Shown: positions 46,480 to 54,885 of the stretch, piece after piece
Numbering within the stretch: position 1 is the first letter of the stretch
How the letters are laid out: each line of letters starts with the position of its first letter
NCBI GenBank assembly: GCA_051251645.1
Contig: JBPOEY010000002.1
Coordinates: 124,001-188,000, forward strand
Source: Litorimonas sp051251645
Lineage (GTDB): Bacteria; Pseudomonadota; Alphaproteobacteria; Caulobacterales; Maricaulaceae
Reading direction: 5' to 3'
DNA length: 64,000 nt
Notes under the pieces: generated by a model
Told to the model about the DNA's origin: nothing
Seen by the model: the letters and a program-made list of their open reading frames with translations, nothing else
Database searches by the model: none
Translations under genes and position numbers: made by a program

Positions 46480-46860
46480 TTATTCTGTGTCTAACGAATC
46501 TAGAAATTCGCGGATTTTTTCAATGTCGTCTGGGCTCGCCTTATCGGTCCCAAGCGCATGCATCACAAGGTCCGGCACGGAGCCTTCAAAGGCCGTCTTC
46601 ACAAAGCGGTCAAACAAGCCCGATTTTGTATCAGCTTCATTGACGCACGCGTTATAATCATAGGACTTCCCTACGCCCCGCGCGCGTGACACCAAACCCT
46701 TATCGTGCATGCGCTGGATCTGTTTTAAGGTCGTTGTATAGCCCACGGATTTGGATTGGCTCAGCACGTGGTGAATAGCTTTCACGCTACACGGCTGGCT
46801 TTCCCAAAGCACTTGGAGAATGGCCGTTTCGGCCGGAGACGGTTTTGCAATCTGTTTCAT
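46480..46860 (-). CDS. BlaI/MecI/CopY family repressor
   Basis: The 126-residue protein has an N-terminal winged helix (about residues 1-75), with AETAILQVLWESQPCSVKAI and SVGYTTTLKQIQRMHDKGLV, then a short dimerisation helix region. BlaI repressors bind palindromes and are inactivated by cleavage by the cognate M56 protease, here encoded 71 bases downstream. Two near-identical dyads lie just upstream of its start (46873-46917), so it probably represses its own operon, including the TonB receptor. Confidence 0.93.
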   Translation of the reverse strand: MKQIAKPSPAETAILQVLWESQPCSVKAIHHVLSQSKSVGYTTTLKQIQRMHDKGLVSRARGVGKSYDYNACVNEADTKSGLFDRFVKTAFEGSVPDLVMHALGTDKASPDDIEKIREFLDSLDTE

Positions 46861-46872
46861 AACCCCTCATTG

Positions 46873-46888
46873 AACGACATCTGTCGTT
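46873..46888. promoter_or_regulatory. BlaI-type operator, proximal dyad
   Basis: AACGACATCTGTCGTT is a perfect 16-bp palindrome with the ACA-NN-TGT core characteristic of BlaI/MecI operators. It lies 13 bases upstream of the blaI-like start codon, where repressor binding would block transcription or initiation. Confidence 0.8.
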
Positions 46889-46901
46889 AAGTAAAGAGTA
46901 A

Positions 46902-46917
46902 AACGACACCTGTCGTC
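46902..46917. promoter_or_regulatory. BlaI-type operator, distal dyad
   Basis: AACGACACCTGTCGTC repeats the proximal dyad with a single outer mismatch and the same ACA-NN-TGT core. The two dyad centres are 29 bp apart, close to three helical turns, so two repressor dimers could bind the same face of the DNA. A TACTTA sequence between them could be the -10 element. Confidence 0.78.
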
Positions 46918-46979
46918 TATTTAATATTGGGGATATTTTATATCCGAAGATGGCACGATCCATCATCAAATTCCGCGCA

Positions 46980-48404
46980 TTAGCTGGCTCGCAGCGTAAG
47001 TGTGCTATGCGGCTGCGCCTCTTTGACGATAACTTTTTGAAGGGGTTCTGATTTAACGTCTGACGTCGTCTGTTCGAGATCAACAGCCACGAGCGGAAAG
47101 GCGACGCAGAACAGAGAGCCCTTGCCGGGTTCTGATGTGACGCTGATCTCACCACCAAATAAATCCACGAGCTTCCGGCAAACCGCGAGGCCGAGGCCGG
47201 ATCCGCGGACAGTATTGGTTTGACCATCTTGGGCTTGCTCAAAGCGTTCAAATATTTCGACCTGCCGATCCGGCGTAATTCCAATGCCGCTGTCTTGCAC
47301 AAAAAAGTTCAACCACCACCGTCCATCCTGCATATTTTGCGCGCGCATGGATACAGCGACGTAACCGTCATCGGTGAATTTGACGGCATTATTAAGCAGA
47401 TTGCCAATCACTTGTCGCAAGCGCCCATGATCGCCCATAAACATCGCGGGCAGTCCCGGTTCAATCGTGAGAAAAAGATCAATGTTTTTGGCGCTGGCAT
47501 TGGCCTGATGCAGGGCAATGATCGACTCTAACATTTTCGCCGGATTAAAGGCGGTGACGGTCAGCGCAATCTTATCGGCTTCGAGCCGCGACAGATCGAG
47601 AATATCGTCGATCATGAGGATCATGCCTTTGCCACACTCATCGACGATCTGCGCGTAATTGCGTTGCACCTCATTGAGATCGGTCCGCAGCAACAGTTGG
47701 TTCATCCCCAACACCCCGTTCAAGGGCGTGCGTAATTCATGGCTCATATCGGCGAGAAATTGCGTCTTGGCCGCTTCATCCGCGCGCGCGTCAGCCAGAT
47801 TTTGTTCGAGCGAGGCAAATAATTTGTTCATCGAATTGGCAACCAGACCAATGACCAACCCCGCCAGTGTAATTGCAATCAAGGTCTGCATGGTGCGTTG
47901 TGAGTTGCGTAGCGCGACATAGGCCGGATCTGAAATCAGGCTGACATCCGCCTGCGCCGCATTAAGATGTAGATAGATGGTCAGCAGCGCTGCAGACAAA
48001 GAATAAATAATCAGTGAGCGACGGGACCCCAGCATCGCCACAATCACCACCCCGACAACAAGAACGGGCAGCAGAGCCGAATTAATGCCGACATTATTGG
48101 GAATGGCCGAACCGCTCACCCCGATCAGAATGATACTGCCCCAGAGCACGGAGAAGAAATCAAAATTCGCATGATAACGTAAGCTCACCGCCGAGCCGCT
48201 AAACACGGCAATCGCCAAAACGAGCAACGTATGATCCAAGATCCAGCCGCCATAGGCGAAATACATTTGGGCAAAATTCACCAATTGCACAAAGAAGAAG
48301 GCCACGCCGGTGACATAGACGGTCCGTGCCTTGAATAGGTCTGACGCGCTCGTCAGCCGCTCAAGGCGGAGGAAGGCCTCCCACCGTCTAATCAGGTCTT
48401 TCAT
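46980..48404 (-). CDS. membrane sensor histidine kinase
   Basis: From ATG 48404 (GGAGG six bases upstream) the protein has 474 residues. Five or six hydrophobic helices fill the first 185 residues. A HisKA domain follows with MSHELRTPLNGVLGMNQLLL (His near 222), then an HATPase domain with NLLNNAVKFTDDGYVAVS, DSGIGI and GSGLGLAVCRKLVDLFGG. No receiver or PAS domain is evident. It is upstream of, and on the same strand as, the blaI-like gene, but the gap with operators suggests a separate unit. Its response regulator is not adjacent. Confidence 0.9.
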   Translation of the reverse strand: MKDLIRRWEAFLRLERLTSASDLFKARTVYVTGVAFFFVQLVNFAQMYFAYGGWILDHTLLVLAIAVFSGSAVSLRYHANFDFFSVLWGSIILIGVSGSAIPNNVGINSALLPVLVVGVVIVAMLGSRRSLIIYSLSAALLTIYLHLNAAQADVSLISDPAYVALRNSQRTMQTLIAITLAGLVIGLVANSMNKLFASLEQNLADARADEAAKTQFLADMSHELRTPLNGVLGMNQLLLRTDLNEVQRNYAQIVDECGKGMILMIDDILDLSRLEADKIALTVTAFNPAKMLESIIALHQANASAKNIDLFLTIEPGLPAMFMGDHGRLRQVIGNLLNNAVKFTDDGYVAVSMRAQNMQDGRWWLNFFVQDSGIGITPDRQVEIFERFEQAQDGQTNTVRGSGLGLAVCRKLVDLFGGEISVTSEPGKGSLFCVAFPLVAVDLEQTTSDVKSEPLQKVIVKEAQPHSTLTLRAS

Positions 48405-48468
48405 CGACGGCCTCCAGCCGGGTTCACCGTGGCCCCTAAAGCATAACCCTTGCCGACTTATTGATAGA

Positions 48469-48483
48469 TTAAACATTTGTTGA
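48469..48483. promoter_or_regulatory. possible CtrA box
   Basis: TTAA-N7-TTGA (48469-48483) matches seven of eight fixed positions of the alphaproteobacterial cell-cycle regulator site TTAA-N7-TTAA. It lies 65-79 bases upstream of the histidine kinase start at 48404. A short AT-rich motif can occur by chance, so the call is weak. Confidence 0.3.
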
Positions 48484-48586
48484 AACGCGTCAGCACGCGG
48501 CTCCAACGCGCACATGCCCTGCCCAGCCAGAGCGTCATCGGTGGGAAGAGACTTCCCAGAACGTCAAATTTGTCTATCACGGCCTC

Positions 48587-49933
48587 ATGCTCTCCGTCCT
48601 CGATATTTTCCGGATTGGCGTCGGCCCCTCCTCGTCGCACACCGTCGGGCCGATGCGTATTGCGGCGCGCTACCGGTCCCGACTGGATAAAAAAGACCTT
48701 CACCCCGACCGGATCGAAATGATCTTTCGCGGCAGCCTCGCCTTTACCGGCGCGGGTCACGGCACCTTCCGCGCCGCCAAATTAGGGCTGCTCGGGTTTA
48801 AACCGGAAACCATTCAAATGGACGCGGCCGAAGCGGCGCTCCTTAAACTCGACAGCACCGACACGCTCCCCGATGGCGCGACCATTGTCGTCACTGTCGA
48901 TTATGAAACGCCGACGCGCCTGCACCCCAATGAGATGGTGATGATCGCCAGCTGGGACGGCGAGATGCTTGATCAACGCACCTATTATTCCACCGGCGGC
49001 GGCTTCATCGCCAGCCATGCGCAACTGGCCAAACCCGTCAAAAACGACTTCATCCGCGTCGGCGTCCCCAGCCCGCATCCCTTCCCGTCCGCCGCAACGC
49101 TCCTCGATATTTGCGCGCGCGAGAATAAATCCATTGCCCAGATCGTGCTCGCCAATGAAGACGCCAAGCGCCCCCGCGCCGCGACGAATAAAAAGCTCGA
49201 CCACATCGCCGCCGTCATGATGCAAAGCGTCGACCGCGGATTAAAAGCGACTGGCCTGCTGCCCGGCTCGCTCAAAGTCACGCGCCGCGCGTCGGGTCTC
49301 TGGACCAAGCTCACCAGCGCCCCGCCAAATGAACGCGAAGCCTTGTTCGATTGGCTCAATGTCTATGCCATGGCGGTGAATGAGGAGAACGCCGCGGGTG
49401 GCCAAGTCGTGACTGCACCGACCAATGGTGCGGCGGGCATCATTCCGTCGATCATTCGCCATTACTGCCACGATGAAGATGGAACCTTACAAGTCGATCA
49501 AACGCGGCGCTTCCTGCTCACCGCAGGCGGCATTGGCCTGCTGTATAAACAACGCGCCTCCATCTCCGGCGCGGAAATGGGCTGTCAGGGCGAAGTCGGC
49601 GTCGCCTGTTCGATGGCGGCGGGCGGGCTCTGCGCCGTCTGGGGCGGCACACCCGAACAAGTCGCCAGCGCCGCCGAAATCGGCATGGAACATAATCTCG
49701 GCCTGACCTGTGATCCTGTCGGCGGCCTCGTGCAAATCCCCTGCATCGAGCGCAACGCTATCGGCGCGGTGAAGGCAGCAAACGCTGCCCGATTAGCACT
49801 CCACGCGCCGGGGCAAATGATTGTGAGTTTGGACGCCGTGATCGAAACTATGCGCCAGACAGGACTAGATATGAGCAGCAAGTATAAAGAGACGAGTCAG
49901 GGCGGGTTGGCGGTCAATGTGATTGAATGTTGA
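48587..49933 (+). CDS. sdaA: L-serine ammonia-lyase, single-chain iron-sulfur type
   Basis: The enzyme deaminates L-serine to pyruvate and ammonia. At 448 residues it has the fused alpha and beta domains. It begins LDIFRIGVGPSSSHTVGPMR, and the catalytic domain includes VVTAPTNGAAGIIPSIIRHY, GAEMGCQGEVGVACSMAAGG and LTCDPVGGLVQIPC, whose cysteines bind the [4Fe-4S] cluster. It stands alone on the plus strand. Confidence 0.95.
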   Translation: MLSVLDIFRIGVGPSSSHTVGPMRIAARYRSRLDKKDLHPDRIEMIFRGSLAFTGAGHGTFRAAKLGLLGFKPETIQMDAAEAALLKLDSTDTLPDGATIVVTVDYETPTRLHPNEMVMIASWDGEMLDQRTYYSTGGGFIASHAQLAKPVKNDFIRVGVPSPHPFPSAATLLDICARENKSIAQIVLANEDAKRPRAATNKKLDHIAAVMMQSVDRGLKATGLLPGSLKVTRRASGLWTKLTSAPPNEREALFDWLNVYAMAVNEENAAGGQVVTAPTNGAAGIIPSIIRHYCHDEDGTLQVDQTRRFLLTAGGIGLLYKQRASISGAEMGCQGEVGVACSMAAGGLCAVWGGTPEQVASAAEIGMEHNLGLTCDPVGGLVQIPCIERNAIGAVKAANAARLALHAPGQMIVSLDAVIETMRQTGLDMSSKYKETSQGGLAVNVIEC

Positions 49934-50027
49934 GGGCGTAGAGCGTTATTATTCCCAACCCTGCACATCCGTAGGTTGACGATCCGACTATAGACCTTAT
50001 CGTCAAAATTGCACAAAAGGTCACTTT

Positions 50028-51545
50028 ATGAAAAATCACACTGTCGCAAGAGTCCTGTCCAAACTACTGCTAGTCCTGCTGTTTCTGCTCACCCCTTTGA
50101 GCGCATCCGCAAATTGGGTTGAAGCCAAGTCTGACAATTTCGTCTTTACAGGCGACGTGTCGGAAAAGCGGGCCAAGAAAATTCTGAGTGAACTCGAAGA
50201 ATACCGCGCGATTATTTTTACGTTATTTCAAGTCGAACCCGCTAATGAAGCTGTCCCAGTGCGGGTGTATGCGACCAAATCACCCCGTGATATCGAGGAT
50301 ATGACTGGCGCGAAAAATGCCGCTGGTGTTTATGCGGCACGGCTGGAAAATCCGCTTTTTATTCTCAATGTTAAAGGCGGATTTACGGATAAAAGCCCGG
50401 CTAAGGCGATCGCACTACACGAATATACGCACCATCTTCTCTCCCAATATACGGATCAAATGTATCCGCGCTGGGTTAATGAGGGGATGGCGGAATATCT
50501 GTCTACCTTCCGCGCCTCTGACAAAGGCCGGATCAAAATCGGCCTGCTCGAAGACGGGCGTGGCTGGACGCTCGCCAATTATGAGTGGATGAATTGGGAT
50601 GTTTTAACCAGTGCGATCCGCCGTTACCCTTATCCGAATAGCAGCGACCGAAATGTCGAAGCTGTGCAGGGCTTGTTCTACGCCCAGAGCTGGCTAGCCG
50701 TGCACTATATTCAATCCACGCCGGACATGGCTCAAAAACTAAGCCAATATGTTCGCGGCGCACCACAAACATCCGACCCGAAAGCCTATTTTACGGAAAT
50801 TTTTGGAATGACCCCCACAGCCTTTGGCGAAGAACTACGTCGTTATTTCAAACGCAACAGCTACCCTGGGCGGCAGGTGACGTTACCGGATTCAGTTGGC
50901 GAGATGACCATCACGACTCGCAAGATAAGCGAGGGTGAGTCAGAGTATCATAAAGCAGAAGCGATCCGCCAATTCCGCTCTCATAGCAAAGAGGGACGCG
51001 CGTTAGCGGAAGAATATTATGACAAGGCCGAGTCGGAGGGTGGCCCAATAGCGCGTATCGAAGCGTCCCGCGCGCTTATCGCGATCAACGCGGGCAACAT
51101 GGACGATGCGCAAGCGCATATCGACAAAGCTCGCCGTCTCGATCCGAAGGGCGCACGCACGCTGCATGTTGCAGGGAAAGTTGCCTATGCGCGCTACACT
51201 GATGATGACACGCCCAGTACATCGCAAGATATGGACGATGCACGAGACATGTTCGTCGCCGCCATGCGCGCGGAACCCACAAATATGCAGGCACATTATG
51301 ATTATGTAGCAACCTATGCAGAGACTGGTGACACGCCGTCAAAACAGGCGATTTATTCCGCGAAAGAGTGCACCTATCATTATCGGTCCGCAGACCTGCT
51401 CAACGAAGGCATGACATTGGCCTCTGTCCTTAGCCGGGCGGGTGAATTTGATTTTGCCCGCCACCACTTTCAACGCGCCGCACTCTGGGCCCCTACAATT
51501 AGATCACGTCGACAAGCGCGGGAGATGTTGGAGCGGTTAGAGTAA
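50028..51545 (+). CDS. secreted gluzincin-like metallopeptidase with TPR repeats
   Basis: The 505-residue protein has a signal peptide (about residues 1-28, ending ASA-N). A peptidase-like domain carries HEYTHHLL (HExxH near 131) and WVNEGMAEYLS about 20 residues later, giving the third zinc ligand Glu. The C-terminal third has TPR-like helices, for example INAGNMDDAQAHIDKARRLDP. It resembles DUF1570/peptidase-MA-like exported proteins. The periplasmic substrate is unknown. It is monocistronic and followed by a long non-coding block. Confidence 0.8.
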   Translation: MKNHTVARVLSKLLLVLLFLLTPLSASANWVEAKSDNFVFTGDVSEKRAKKILSELEEYRAIIFTLFQVEPANEAVPVRVYATKSPRDIEDMTGAKNAAGVYAARLENPLFILNVKGGFTDKSPAKAIALHEYTHHLLSQYTDQMYPRWVNEGMAEYLSTFRASDKGRIKIGLLEDGRGWTLANYEWMNWDVLTSAIRRYPYPNSSDRNVEAVQGLFYAQSWLAVHYIQSTPDMAQKLSQYVRGAPQTSDPKAYFTEIFGMTPTAFGEELRRYFKRNSYPGRQVTLPDSVGEMTITTRKISEGESEYHKAEAIRQFRSHSKEGRALAEEYYDKAESEGGPIARIEASRALIAINAGNMDDAQAHIDKARRLDPKGARTLHVAGKVAYARYTDDDTPSTSQDMDDARDMFVAAMRAEPTNMQAHYDYVATYAETGDTPSKQAIYSAKECTYHYRSADLLNEGMTLASVLSRAGEFDFARHHFQRAALWAPTIRSRRQAREMLERLE

Positions 51546-52207
51546 ACAGCGCATGTGTTCATGGTAACGGATGCTGAAAATCCACCCAACTCCATCCCCG
51601 CCTACCCCACCGCCCCTAAGGTCACTCCCGTTCCCGGCAGGCATGAGGAGGTGTACGATCCTTGACCGTCGGGAGCGGAAGTGAGGGCTGGAAGGCTTGA
51701 GCGGAGTGACGACGGCATTCGGTGCGGGACATCGAATGACTTGGAGCCGAAGGTGTAACCCTTTGGCTTCGTCTGATCCCTGCGTTCCCTTTGCTCTGGT
51801 TGTGGACCGTGGTGTCAAAGACCCCCGACCCGGCCGAGGGTGACGGGCGAGTGTTCCGGTGAGGGGGCGGCCTGTCGTACTGGGTCGCTGCCGCCCTGAG
51901 GCTTCATCTGTTATAACCACTGGCCTGCTCGGGCTGCGTGAGTGCCAAACATGTCCGGTCCCGCGTCTCCCGCGCGGGTCCGACTAGGCCGCGGAACCTT
52001 TCGGTTAATCCGCAGCGGGTGTGGGGTTATAGCGGATGGCAGCGGACGGCTGAGCTTTCTCGCGCGGGCTTTGTTCAGCGTAAAATGGTATTTTCAATCC
52101 CTTATCCATCGCCGGATAAGGCCCGCGCCTCGTGTCACTTTTGGCAGCGCTATCGTGTTTGCCGCACCCTCGATGGGCGGTCGGACGTGACCCTCTGCCC
52201 AATTCAC
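51546..52207. other. 662-nt non-coding block with many hairpins, possible structured RNA
   Basis: No supportable CDS was found here: open frames on both strands lack ribosome sites and family sequence. The block does hold several compact stems: CTCCCG/CGGGAG (51625-51675), CATTCG/CGAATG (51716-51738), GCCGAAGG/CCTTTGGC (51746-51767), GGGCGGC/GCCGCCC (51865-51896), GCGGAACC with GGTT and CCGC (51991-52013) and a perfect CCTTATCC/GGATAAGG (52100-52121). The conserved cores of RNase P RNA, tmRNA and SRP RNA were looked for by eye and not seen. It may be an unrecognised structured RNA or decayed sequence; orientation is unknown. Confidence 0.4.
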
Positions 52208-53179
52208 TTAAATCCAGCGCATCGCCTTAAACAAGCCCATCAACGCAACCCCGATCACGGACACAATGCCGGTGACGTACCAAAACCCCATATCGCTTTC
52301 GACCCACGGCATGCCGCCGACATTGATCCCCATCATGCCGGACAACAGGCCGAGCGGGAGGAAGACGGCAGCGACGACGGATAGGATCATCATGTTTTGG
52401 TTCATCTGCTCAGCGCGAAAATCCGTCAGCTGATCTTTGACGATGGCGCAGCGTTCACGCACGGCGTCGAGCTCTTCGGCGACGCGGGTCGCTTGGTCAG
52501 CGGCGTCGCGCATGCGGAGCTGATCATCCGCGCTAATCCACGGCAGTTGCTGTTGCGACAGGGTGGTGAGCGCGTCTTTTTGCGGGGCCAGATAGCGGCG
52601 TAGCATGATCGCTTCGCGGCGCAATTTCGCGACATTGCTGCGGGCCATTTCGTGGCGCGCGCGTTCGCCGCCTTCGATCAGCTCTTCGAGCTCATCGACC
52701 CGTTCATTCAGGCCCGTGATCGTCGGGTTCATCCGGTCAATGATGGCAAGGGCAAAACTGGCGATAAAGCCGCCGGGTGTTTTGGACACGGTCTGCGTTT
52801 CCAGCCGTTCGACCATATCGGCGATCGCTTTGAGCGGTTGACCATTGCAACTAATCACGCGTCCGGATTGGATAAAAAAGCGCAGCGGGATCATATCTTC
52901 AGGCTGGGCACCTTCATTCAGGTTGACGCCGCGCAAATTGATGAGCACGTCTTTGCCGCGAACAATGGTGCGCGGGCGGGTATCAGCGGCGAGCAATGTG
53001 CGCGTGGCAACGACGTCGACGCCTTCGTCGACAGTGAACAGTGTTTGCGTCGCGGGGTTATTGCGGTCGAAATGGTACCAGTAATAGCCCTCTTTCAAGG
53101 GGTCATCGAAATCTTCCTTTGTTGCGGGCGTCGCTTGCCCAGCCCCATCAATTTTCCATGCTTGGACGATACCGCTCAT
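52208..53179 (-). CDS. CorA-family transporter, ZntB-like
   Basis: This 323-residue protein has a long cytosolic, helix-rich N-terminal domain and two C-terminal membrane helices (about 262-282 and 298-318). The pore-loop motif is GINVGGMPW in place of the classical GMN, the form seen in ZntB zinc transporters. It probably moves Zn2+ or another divalent cation across the inner membrane. It stands alone on the minus strand, with 45 bases between it and the pabBC stop. Confidence 0.9.
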   Translation of the reverse strand: MSGIVQAWKIDGAGQATPATKEDFDDPLKEGYYWYHFDRNNPATQTLFTVDEGVDVVATRTLLAADTRPRTIVRGKDVLINLRGVNLNEGAQPEDMIPLRFFIQSGRVISCNGQPLKAIADMVERLETQTVSKTPGGFIASFALAIIDRMNPTITGLNERVDELEELIEGGERARHEMARSNVAKLRREAIMLRRYLAPQKDALTTLSQQQLPWISADDQLRMRDAADQATRVAEELDAVRERCAIVKDQLTDFRAEQMNQNMMILSVVAAVFLPLGLLSGMMGINVGGMPWVESDMGFWYVTGIVSVIGVALMGLFKAMRWI

Positions 53180-53224
53180 GAGAGGGGGGTAACCTGAAAC
53201 AGGCCCCGCGCCTAGCGTCCTCTG

Positions 53225-54880
53225 TCAGATGGCATCAGCAGACAATAATATCGCCGGCATCAGACCCCGCAAGCTATTGCCGACGAAGAGCGCATCCGCC
53301 GAGAGAAGCTCGGCCAAAGTCACCTGCGCCTCGACGGCTCGCCCCTGTTCCAACAGCTCAGCACGTAACACGCCCGGCAAAAGCCCTGGCCCGCGTGGAG
53401 TCAACAAGCGGACCCCGACCTGAATAAAGAGTGAAGTAAATGACCCTTCTTTGAGCAGGCCATCATCGCCCATGAATAGCACCTCATCCGCCCCGCTGAG
53501 CGCATGGACTCGGTCCCGCTCCCCGTCATAGAAATCACGATGCGACGTCTTGATGTCGGTGCGCTGCACGGCGGGCGTGAGCGGGTAACGCGAAAGCGCG
53601 AGCATGAGGGGCGTGTCAATGTCGACCAATGGACCCATTGTCGTTGTTATGCGCCCGTCCGCCCTTCGGTCGACCCGAACCCGGTGCGGTTGTTGCGTTG
53701 CAGCAATTTCCGGCAGAGCGGCGCCAAGACGTGTCGCATGTGCATCCGCGCGCACCGGGCCCTCTGGCCCCGTTCGGAGCGTCTCGAACTGCGTGGTCGG
53801 GCCGGGTGACCAGATCCCCGCTTTGAGCAAACATTCGCTATATTCGTCCGGCCCATCGGAATCCAGCACGACCCCGCTACCCACGTCATAGCGGAGCTGC
53901 CCTTCGTCCAAGACCGCCGTGCGAATGGCGACGGAAAAGGCAGCGTCCCCGTCGGGGGCAATATAACCGACCGCGCCGCAATAAGGTCCGCGCGGCTCAC
54001 CTTCCAACTCGTGGATAATTTCCATGGCTCGAATTTTGGGGGCGCCTGTGACGGATCCGCAGGGGAAGAGCGCGTGAAATATCTCAGACCACCTCACGTC
54101 GTCGCGTAACTCACCCGTCACTTGGGATGTCATCTGCACTAGCGTCGGATAGTCCTCGATCGCGAATAGCTCCGGCACTTTGACGCTCCCCGGTTCGCAA
54201 AGACGAGACAAATCATTGCGCAAAAGGTCCACAATCATCAGGTTTTCAGCGCGCGATTTTTCGTCGAGGGTCATGTCGTCATTGGATGACTTTGGCCGCG
54301 TGCCTTTCATCGGTCGCATCCGCATTGCTGATCCGCGCCGCTCAAAAAACAATTCGGGTGAAAAGCTAATCACGTCCGGACCACCCAAGCTGACAATCGC
54401 CCCGTAACGTCCCGGCTGACGACGCCTGAACCCTGCATAAAGCGTGGCCGCATCCGCCTTTGTCAGACCACGCATCGGGAAGGTCAGATTGATCTGATAA
54501 GCATCGCCCGCGCGCAGATATTTCGCCACGGCTTCATATCGTGTCAGATAATCAGTTTCGGTCCATTGAGGATGCAGCGCAACGCCGGGCGTTTCGGCAC
54601 GATATAATAAATCGGCCGGCGGATGATCCGACGGGGCGTCGAACACACCAAGCTTGACCAACTCCGTTCCATGACCTGCGAGATGGCTGAGCGTCGGCTC
54701 CAGCGCGGCAGAAAACTCATAAGCAAATAGTCCTGCGACCCATTTGCCATCCGTTTGTGCCGCCTCGATAGCGGAAAACAGCGACGCCACAGGATCACCC
54801 ATGTGGTGTGTGATGATACCAACCGGATCGGTGAAATAGAGTTGGCGATGTGTCGCCTGATCGTCGAGTAGGACGAACAT
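53225..54880 (-). CDS. fused aminodeoxychorismate synthase component I / 4-amino-4-deoxychorismate lyase
   Basis: The 551-residue protein joins PabB and PabC activities of p-aminobenzoate and folate synthesis. The chorismate-binding part (about 85-355) contains DAYQINLTFPM, MRPMKGTRPK, LLRNDLSRLCEPGSV and GSVTGAPKIRAMEIIHELE. The C-terminal class IV aminotransferase-like lyase (about 365-551) contains TDIKTSHRDFYD, with the PLP lysine near 443, EVLFMGDDGLLKEGSFTSLF and TPRGPGLLPGV. It lies five bases downstream of pxpC, so it may be co-transcribed with pxpABC. The glutaminase PabA is not in the window. Confidence 0.92.
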   Translation of the reverse strand: MFVLLDDQATHRQLYFTDPVGIITHHMGDPVASLFSAIEAAQTDGKWVAGLFAYEFSAALEPTLSHLAGHGTELVKLGVFDAPSDHPPADLLYRAETPGVALHPQWTETDYLTRYEAVAKYLRAGDAYQINLTFPMRGLTKADAATLYAGFRRRQPGRYGAIVSLGGPDVISFSPELFFERRGSAMRMRPMKGTRPKSSNDDMTLDEKSRAENLMIVDLLRNDLSRLCEPGSVKVPELFAIEDYPTLVQMTSQVTGELRDDVRWSEIFHALFPCGSVTGAPKIRAMEIIHELEGEPRGPYCGAVGYIAPDGDAAFSVAIRTAVLDEGQLRYDVGSGVVLDSDGPDEYSECLLKAGIWSPGPTTQFETLRTGPEGPVRADAHATRLGAALPEIAATQQPHRVRVDRRADGRITTTMGPLVDIDTPLMLALSRYPLTPAVQRTDIKTSHRDFYDGERDRVHALSGADEVLFMGDDGLLKEGSFTSLFIQVGVRLLTPRGPGLLPGVLRAELLEQGRAVEAQVTLAELLSADALFVGNSLRGLMPAILLSADAI

Positions 54881-54885
54881 GGTCT

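Noticed and set aside
51537..52384. Open frames on both strands across the non-coding block (51537-51920 minus, 51938-52384 plus)
   Set aside because: No ribosome site, no family sequence, and the plus frame runs into the antisense of zntB. They are not credible genes.
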